The notes under the pieces: model-generated | What the model was told of the DNA's origin: nothing | Seen by the model: the letters and a program-made list of their open reading frames with translations, nothing else | Database searches by the model: none | In this document: positions 6,779 to 8,928 of the stretch, in pieces | Position numbering within the stretch: the stretch's first letter is position 1 | How the letters are laid out: every line of letters begins with the position of its first letter | Program-made: the position numbers and the translations under genes | From: Alphaproteobacteria bacterium | GTDB taxonomy: Bacteria; Pseudomonadota; Alphaproteobacteria; UBA6615 | Reading direction: 5' to 3' | Length of the DNA: 8,928 nt | Assembly (NCBI GenBank): GCA_013003285.1 | Contig: JABDJY010000118.1 | Location: 1-8,928, forward strand

Positions 6779-7540
6779 ATGCGCCTCAATCGGCTTCGCG
6801 AATATTGGCAGTCCGGCAAACCGGTTCTCAATGGCTGGTGCCAGATCCCCCATTCCCTCTCGGCCGAGGTGATGGCCCATCAGGGCTGGGACTCGATCAC
6901 CGTCGACCTGCAGCATAGCGGGGTCAGCGAGGCCGATGCGCTCACCATGCTACAGGCCATTTCGACCACCGATGTGGTGCCCCTGGCGCGCGCGCCGTGG
7001 AACGAGCCCGGGGTGATTATGCGTCTGCTCGACGCCGGCGCCTACGGTATCATTTGCCCGATGGTCAACAACCGCGCCGAGGCCGAAGCCTTCGTCGCCG
7101 CTTGCCGTTATCCGCCCGACGGCATCCGCTCCAATGGTCCCTACCGGGCGCTGATGTATGGCGGCAGCGACTATCAGGCTCACGCCAATGCCGAGATCGT
7201 CACCCTGGCCATGATCGAAACCCAGGAGGCGATGGCCAATCTCGACGAAATCGCCGCCACGCCGGGCCTCGACGGGCTCTATATCGGGCCGTCGGATCTA
7301 TCGATGGCGCATGGTTCGGCACCGGTCCTCGACCATTTCGACGGTCCCATCGTGCCCCTCATTGCGCAAATCCGCGAAGCCGCCCACGCTGCCGGTAAGG
7401 TCGCGGGCCTACATGGTGCCAGCGCCAAATACGCCATCCGGATGATTTCCGAGGGCTTCAATCTGGTCACCCCGACGTCAGACGTTCGTCTTGTCGCCAC
7501 GGGTGCGGCCCAAATGGTCGCCGACATCAAGGCGGGATAG
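6779..7540 (+). CDS. HpcH/HpaI-family class II (metal-dependent) aldolase
   Basis: The product is 253 residues, the normal size for this TIM-barrel family, whose members make or cleave C-C bonds of 2-oxo acids with pyruvate as one partner (HpaI, GarL and RhmA types). The active-site pattern aligns with E. coli HpaI at near-identical positions. Asp43 and His46 are in SITVDLQHSG, Arg71 is in PLARAPWNEP, Glu147 is in MIETQEAM and Asp173 is in YIGPSDLS; the last two are the expected metal ligands. CPMVNNRAEAEAF and YPPDGIRSNGP are further family blocks. HpaI itself has DGEH where this protein has DLQH, so it belongs to a different subgroup and the substrate cannot be read from the sequence. The start has AAGGA at 6767-6771, 7 nt upstream. 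The gene probably works with the upstream symporter on one carbon source (inference). Confidence 0.88.
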   Translation: MRLNRLREYWQSGKPVLNGWCQIPHSLSAEVMAHQGWDSITVDLQHSGVSEADALTMLQAISTTDVVPLARAPWNEPGVIMRLLDAGAYGIICPMVNNRAEAEAFVAACRYPPDGIRSNGPYRALMYGGSDYQAHANAEIVTLAMIETQEAMANLDEIAATPGLDGLYIGPSDLSMAHGSAPVLDHFDGPIVPLIAQIREAAHAAGKVAGLHGASAKYAIRMISEGFNLVTPTSDVRLVATGAAQMVADIKAG

Positions 7541-7543
7541 GCC

Positions 7544-7574
7544 AAAAAAATGGCCGGTCATTAAATGACCGGCC
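7544..7574 (-). terminator. Intrinsic terminator of the small minus-strand unit
   Basis: GGCCGGTCAT (7552-7561) and ATGACCGGCC (7565-7574) form a perfect 10-bp stem with a 3-nt loop. On the minus strand the stem is followed by ATTTTTTTGG, a seven-T tract at 7550-7544, as a Rho-independent terminator needs. On the plus strand the hairpin is followed by GAGGGGAGG instead, so it is not a canonical terminator for the aldolase gene, although that transcript would also fold here. It gives the minus-strand unit a defined end about 61 nt past its stop codon. Confidence 0.8.
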
Positions 7575-7634
7575 GAGGGGAGGGAGGATCAAACTTGGGT
7601 GCAGGGTCTGCAACGGTGCTGCGTTACCGCACCG
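7544..7634 (-). ncRNA. Candidate 3'-UTR-derived small RNA with anti-Shine-Dalgarno segment
   Basis: After the 31-codon ORF the minus strand holds about 90 nt. In order they are a hairpin, an unpaired linker, a pyrimidine-rich segment TCCTCCCTCCCC (7588-7577) complementary to GGAGG-type ribosome sites, and the terminator. This layout resembles small RNAs made from mRNA 3' ends. Alphaproteobacterial small RNAs with CCUCC motifs downstream of small-protein ORFs, such as the CcsR/CuckOO group of Rhodobacter, are known. Function here is inference from layout; the segment may simply be an ordinary 3' UTR. Confidence 0.3.
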
Positions 7635-7636
7635 TT
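7612..7636 (-). repeat. Hairpin starting at the stop codon of the small ORF
   Basis: AACGGTGC and GCACCGTT (7612-7619 and 7629-7636) are perfect 8-base complements separated by 9 nt. An alternative inner stem TGCG/CGCA closes a GTAA (GNRA) tetraloop on the minus-strand RNA. The stem begins inside the TAA stop codon (7635-7637). No T-tract follows, so it is not a terminator; an RNA-stabilising or processing role is possible. Confidence 0.5.
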
Positions 7637-7730
7637 AAGGGAAGTTGGAAAATGCAATTGTCATGGCGACCGGCACCAACGGCAGGGCGACAATTAGGGC
7701 AGTGAGGTTTAATCGGGTCTGACGTTTCAT
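7635..7730 (-). CDS. 31-residue hydrophobic small membrane protein, CRP-type promoter
   Basis: The ORF starts at ATG 7730 and ends at TAA 7635-7637. The peptide has a basic N-terminus (Lys2, Arg3, Arg6), then a hydrophobic run from about Leu7 to Phe27 with Pro17 and Pro20, and ends in NFP. This is the look of a small single-pass inner-membrane protein; a signal peptide without cargo is the alternative. I recognise no family. Support for translation is a strong GAGGA Shine-Dalgarno at 7738-7742 with 7-nt spacing. Support for transcription is a -10 and a CRP-type operator at class II spacing upstream and an intrinsic terminator downstream. The gene lies after the CRP-family regulator gene on the same strand. 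No homology evidence is available here, so the call rests on this full set of signals. Confidence 0.6.
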   Translation of the reverse strand: MKRQTRLNLTALIVALPLVPVAMTIAFSNFP

Positions 7731-7737
7731 CGTGCTT

Positions 7738-7746
7738 TCCTCTCCT
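7738..7746 (-). promoter_or_regulatory. Strong ribosome binding site of the small ORF
   Basis: The minus strand reads AGGAGAGGA just before the ORF. GAGGA (7738-7742) is 7 nt from the ATG, and a second overlapping AGGAG (7742-7746) is 11 nt away. This is stronger than most ribosome sites in the window and fixes the start at 7730. Confidence 0.65.
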
Positions 7747-7777
7747 GCTCAGTTGGCCCCGGTGGACGTTGTACCGG

Positions 7778-7827
7778 AACCTTCAACATAGAGACGATTG
7801 CCCACGACGGCAGTGATCGGGATCACA
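7778..7827 (-). promoter_or_regulatory. Class II CRP-type promoter of the small ORF
   Basis: TATGTT on the minus strand (7790-7785) matches 4 of 6 bases of the -10 consensus. Taking it as -12 to -7 places +1 at 7778. The operator centre at 7819.5 then falls at exactly -41.5, the standard class II activator position where the activator overlaps the -35. The lack of a good -35 hexamer is expected for such promoters. The predicted leader is 48 nt and includes a small CCGGT/ACCGG stem. Confidence 0.55.
7812..7827 (-). promoter_or_regulatory. CRP/FNR-superfamily operator (TGTGA-N6-TCACT)
   Basis: The minus strand reads TGTGATCCCGATCACT. This matches 9 of 10 defined positions of the CRP consensus TGTGA-N6-TCACA and is a perfect GTGATC/GATCAC dyad around a 2-bp centre (7819-7820). 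It also resembles an FNR box (TTGAT-N4-ATCAA, 8 of 10). The CRP reading is favoured because the regulator encoded next to it has a CRP-like recognition helix and no iron-sulphur cysteines. Confidence 0.65.
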
Positions 7828-7863
7828 CTATATCGCACTTTTTCGAGATTTTTGTTGTGCGCC

Positions 7864-8562
7864 TTAGAAGTCGCGGACTTCGTTGACGATTTTCTCGAGC
7901 TGTTCCAGGTCGTTGACCACCAGCGCGTTCTTTTCGCGCTTCACCACGCCCTGTTTGGCGAGATCGCTGAGCACTCGGGCGACGGTTTCGCGCGTGGTGC
8001 TGACCCGCGAGGCGATGTCGGCATGGACCGGGATGGGAGAAATGCGGGCACTATTGCCGGTCTCGCCGGCTAGGGCACGGGCTTGGCGCAATATCTCCGA
8101 ATGCACTCTATTGTGGGCGCCCAAGGTGCTGAGCTCCATGATCCGGTTAGTGGACACCCGCACAAACTGCGCCAGCTCGCGCAGTACCTCGATGGCCAGT
8201 TGCGGATGATCCTGCAGCAGATTGATGAACGTGTCCGGCGACATCGAGGCCAGCAGCGAATCGTTGAGCGCCACCACGGTGGCTGAGCGGGGCTGTTCGT
8301 CGATGGCGGCCAGTTCGCCGAAATAGCTGCCGGCGTCCATTTCATGGAAGGCGATCTCTTTGCCGGAAAGGGAATGGTTCACCACCCGGACCCGGCCGGT
8401 GATGATGAAATACACATCGCGGGAGTCGCTCTCATGACCGATGATTTCGTCTTGCGCGCTATAGCGCTGCCAGCGACAGCGTTGTTCCAGCGATTGGCGG
8501 GCCGCGTCGTCGAGCGTGCGCAGCAGTGGAATTCCGCTCAAACTATGGGATGGTTCCGCCAT
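7864..8562 (-). CDS. CRP/FNR-superfamily transcription regulator, CRP-like
   Basis: The product is a 232-residue DNA-binding regulator, expected to be a dimer. Residues of about 10-120 form a cyclic-nucleotide-binding beta-roll. Its phosphate-binding cassette, FGELAAIDEQPRSATV (81-96), keeps the Gly-Glu-Leu and Arg-Ser-Ala of E. coli CRP. The dimer helix follows, with Ser-Thr where CRP has Thr127-Ser128. The C-terminal winged helix-turn-helix spans about 178-218, and its recognition helix TTRETVARVLSDL carries Arg191, Glu192 and Arg196, equivalent to CRP Arg180, Glu181 and Arg185, which read TGTGA. The FNR-type N-terminal cysteine cluster is absent, so cAMP or another cyclic nucleotide is the likelier signal (inference). 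The start at 8562 fits the family N-terminus but has only a weak CAGG-type ribosome site. A matching operator lies about 37 bp past its stop codon, ahead of the small ORF. Confidence 0.88.
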   Translation of the reverse strand: MAEPSHSLSGIPLLRTLDDAARQSLEQRCRWQRYSAQDEIIGHESDSRDVYFIITGRVRVVNHSLSGKEIAFHEMDAGSYFGELAAIDEQPRSATVVALNDSLLASMSPDTFINLLQDHPQLAIEVLRELAQFVRVSTNRIMELSTLGAHNRVHSEILRQARALAGETGNSARISPIPVHADIASRVSTTRETVARVLSDLAKQGVVKREKNALVVNDLEQLEKIVNEVRDF

Positions 8563-8575
8563 CGTCAGCCTGCAA

Positions 8576-8609
8576 ATCCGCCTAATCCATAAAGTGTGGG
8601 TTGGCGGAT
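8576..8609. repeat. Inverted repeat in the leader of the regulator gene
   Basis: ATCCGCC (8576-8582) and GGCGGAT (8603-8609) are perfect complements 20 nt apart. Similarity extends inward with one gap (TAATCC against GGGTT). The region overlaps the candidate -10 and the leader of the regulator gene, so it could be an operator or a leader hairpin. Confidence 0.35.
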
Positions 8610-8633
8610 AATGGTAACGCCGCCGCCGGTCAA
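8605..8633 (-). promoter_or_regulatory. Candidate promoter of the CRP-family regulator gene
   Basis: On the minus strand TTGACC (8633-8628, 5 of 6 matches to the -35) is followed after 17 bp by TATCCG (8610-8605, 3 of 6 matches to the -10). Transcription would start near 8598, giving a leader of about 36 nt. The -10 is weak. Read-through from the RND gene 95 bp upstream is an alternative source of transcript. Confidence 0.3.
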
Positions 8634-8657
8634 GGGCGAGCGCGGCTCAGAGGCCGG

Positions 8658-8928
8658 CTACGCCGCCCCTTGCGGGCTCGGGTCCGGCAGGCGTTTTGAT
8701 TTTCTGCCTTCGCGCCAGCCGACGGTGATCGACATCATGGGCGGGACCACGGCCAGGGTCAGAACCGCCGACAGGGCCAGTCCGCCGACTACGACCGAGC
8801 CCAGCCCGCGATACAATTCAGAGCCGGCGCCCGGAAACAGCACCAGTGGCAGCATGCCGACCACCGAGGTGAGCGTCGACATGAAGATTGGCCGGATCCG
8901 ATTCTGCGTCGCCTTGGTTATGGCGTCG
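8658..8928 (-). CDS. RND-family efflux permease, C-terminal fragment cut by the window edge
   Basis: Only the last 90 residues are in the window; the gene continues past the right edge. The stretch TKATQNRIRPIFMSTLTSVV, then GMLPLVLFPGAGSELYRGLG and the helix before VVPPMM match the final transmembrane helices of RND permeases (AcrB/HAE and CzcA type), where the usual pattern is RxRPIxMT...GxxPLxxxxGxGxExxxPL. Such proteins are inner-membrane, proton-driven trimers that export drugs, metals or other compounds with a periplasmic adaptor and an outer-membrane channel. The cytosolic tail is short and basic to Pro-rich. The stop is TAG at 8658-8660. The fragment cannot tell drug, metal or lipid export apart. 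The regulator gene follows 95 bp downstream on the same strand. Confidence 0.88.
   Translation of the reverse strand, partial: DAITKATQNRIRPIFMSTLTSVVGMLPLVLFPGAGSELYRGLGSVVVGGLALSAVLTLAVVPPMMSITVGWREGRKSKRLPDPSPQGAA

Noticed and set aside
7544..7574. The hairpin as an intrinsic terminator for the plus-strand aldolase gene
   Set aside because: On the plus strand the T-tract is missing after the stem; the run of A precedes it. It suits the minus strand only.
7576..7713. Plus-strand reading of the same gap: purine-rich GGGAGG followed by a TTG-started short frame
   Set aside because: It needs a TTG start, encodes no recognisable pattern, and has no promoter or terminator on that strand. The minus-strand reading explains the purine run as the complement of a C-rich segment.
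7727..7789. Minus-strand 20-codon frame (ATG at 7789) whose TGA overlaps the ATG of the 31-codon ORF
   Set aside because: Its start codon lies within the proposed -10, so it would not be on the transcript, and it has no ribosome site. The overlap looks accidental.
7812..7827. Reading the dyad as an FNR (anaerobic) box
   Set aside because: It fits FNR at 8 of 10 positions but CRP at 9 of 10. The nearby regulator lacks the cysteines for an oxygen-sensing cluster and has a CRP-type recognition helix. FNR control by another protein is not excluded.
7798..8073. Plus-strand 91-codon frame over the 3' end of the regulator gene
   Set aside because: It is antisense to well-defined helix-turn-helix coding sequence and begins inside the operator region.
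1..8928. CRISPR arrays, tRNA or rRNA genes, insertion sequences, integrases, phage genes
   Set aside because: I looked for regular direct repeats, cloverleaf-type sequences, transposase or integrase motifs and terminal repeats and saw none.

Overview
This is a GC-rich window with dense coding on both strands. Shine-Dalgarno sites are of the AAGGA/GAGGA type. The gene set is a 3-oxoadipyl-CoA thiolase, a DUF3179 secreted protein, a GPH-type symporter, an HpcH/HpaI aldolase, a CRP-family regulator and an RND pump. Together these suggest a proteobacterium, most likely an alphaproteobacterium. That placement rests on style and gene content only; no rRNA or other marker gene is present.

Layout, left to right. 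(1) 1-1201, minus: the N-terminal 400 residues of a secreted DUF3179 protein that runs off the left edge. (2) 1376-2584, plus, divergent from it: a PcaF-type thiolase, followed after 62 bp by a secreted single-domain PA14 protein (2647-3240). (3) 3237-4727, minus: a two-Rossmann-fold FAD/NAD(P)-binding oxidoreductase whose stop codon overlaps the PA14 stop in opposite orientation. (4) A 150-bp divergent promoter region with a perfect 12-bp palindrome, then a plus-strand trio: NTF2/SnoaL-like protein (4879-5280), GPH/MelB-like cation symporter (5285-6688) and HpcH/HpaI aldolase (6779-7540). The trio looks like a small uptake-and-cleavage unit for an unidentified sugar acid or hydroxy/oxo acid. 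(5) 7541-7863: a 323-bp stretch with no long gene. (6) 7864-8562, minus: a CRP-family regulator. (7) 8658-8928, minus: the C-terminus of an RND efflux permease that runs off the right edge.

The most interesting part is the 7541-7863 gap. Read on the minus strand it holds a complete compact transcription unit. It has a CRP-type operator (TGTGA-N6-TCACT), a -10 hexamer at the spacing expected of a class II CRP promoter (operator centre at -41.5), and a strong Shine-Dalgarno. It then has a 31-codon ORF for a basic, single-helix hydrophobic peptide, a strong hairpin starting at the stop codon, a C-rich anti-Shine-Dalgarno-like segment (CCTCCCTCCCC) and an intrinsic terminator with a T7 tract. Directly upstream on the same strand is a CRP-family regulator whose recognition helix carries the RETVxR signature expected to read TGTGA. 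I propose, as inference, a regulator plus CRP-controlled small-membrane-protein gene whose 3' end may also act as a regulatory RNA.
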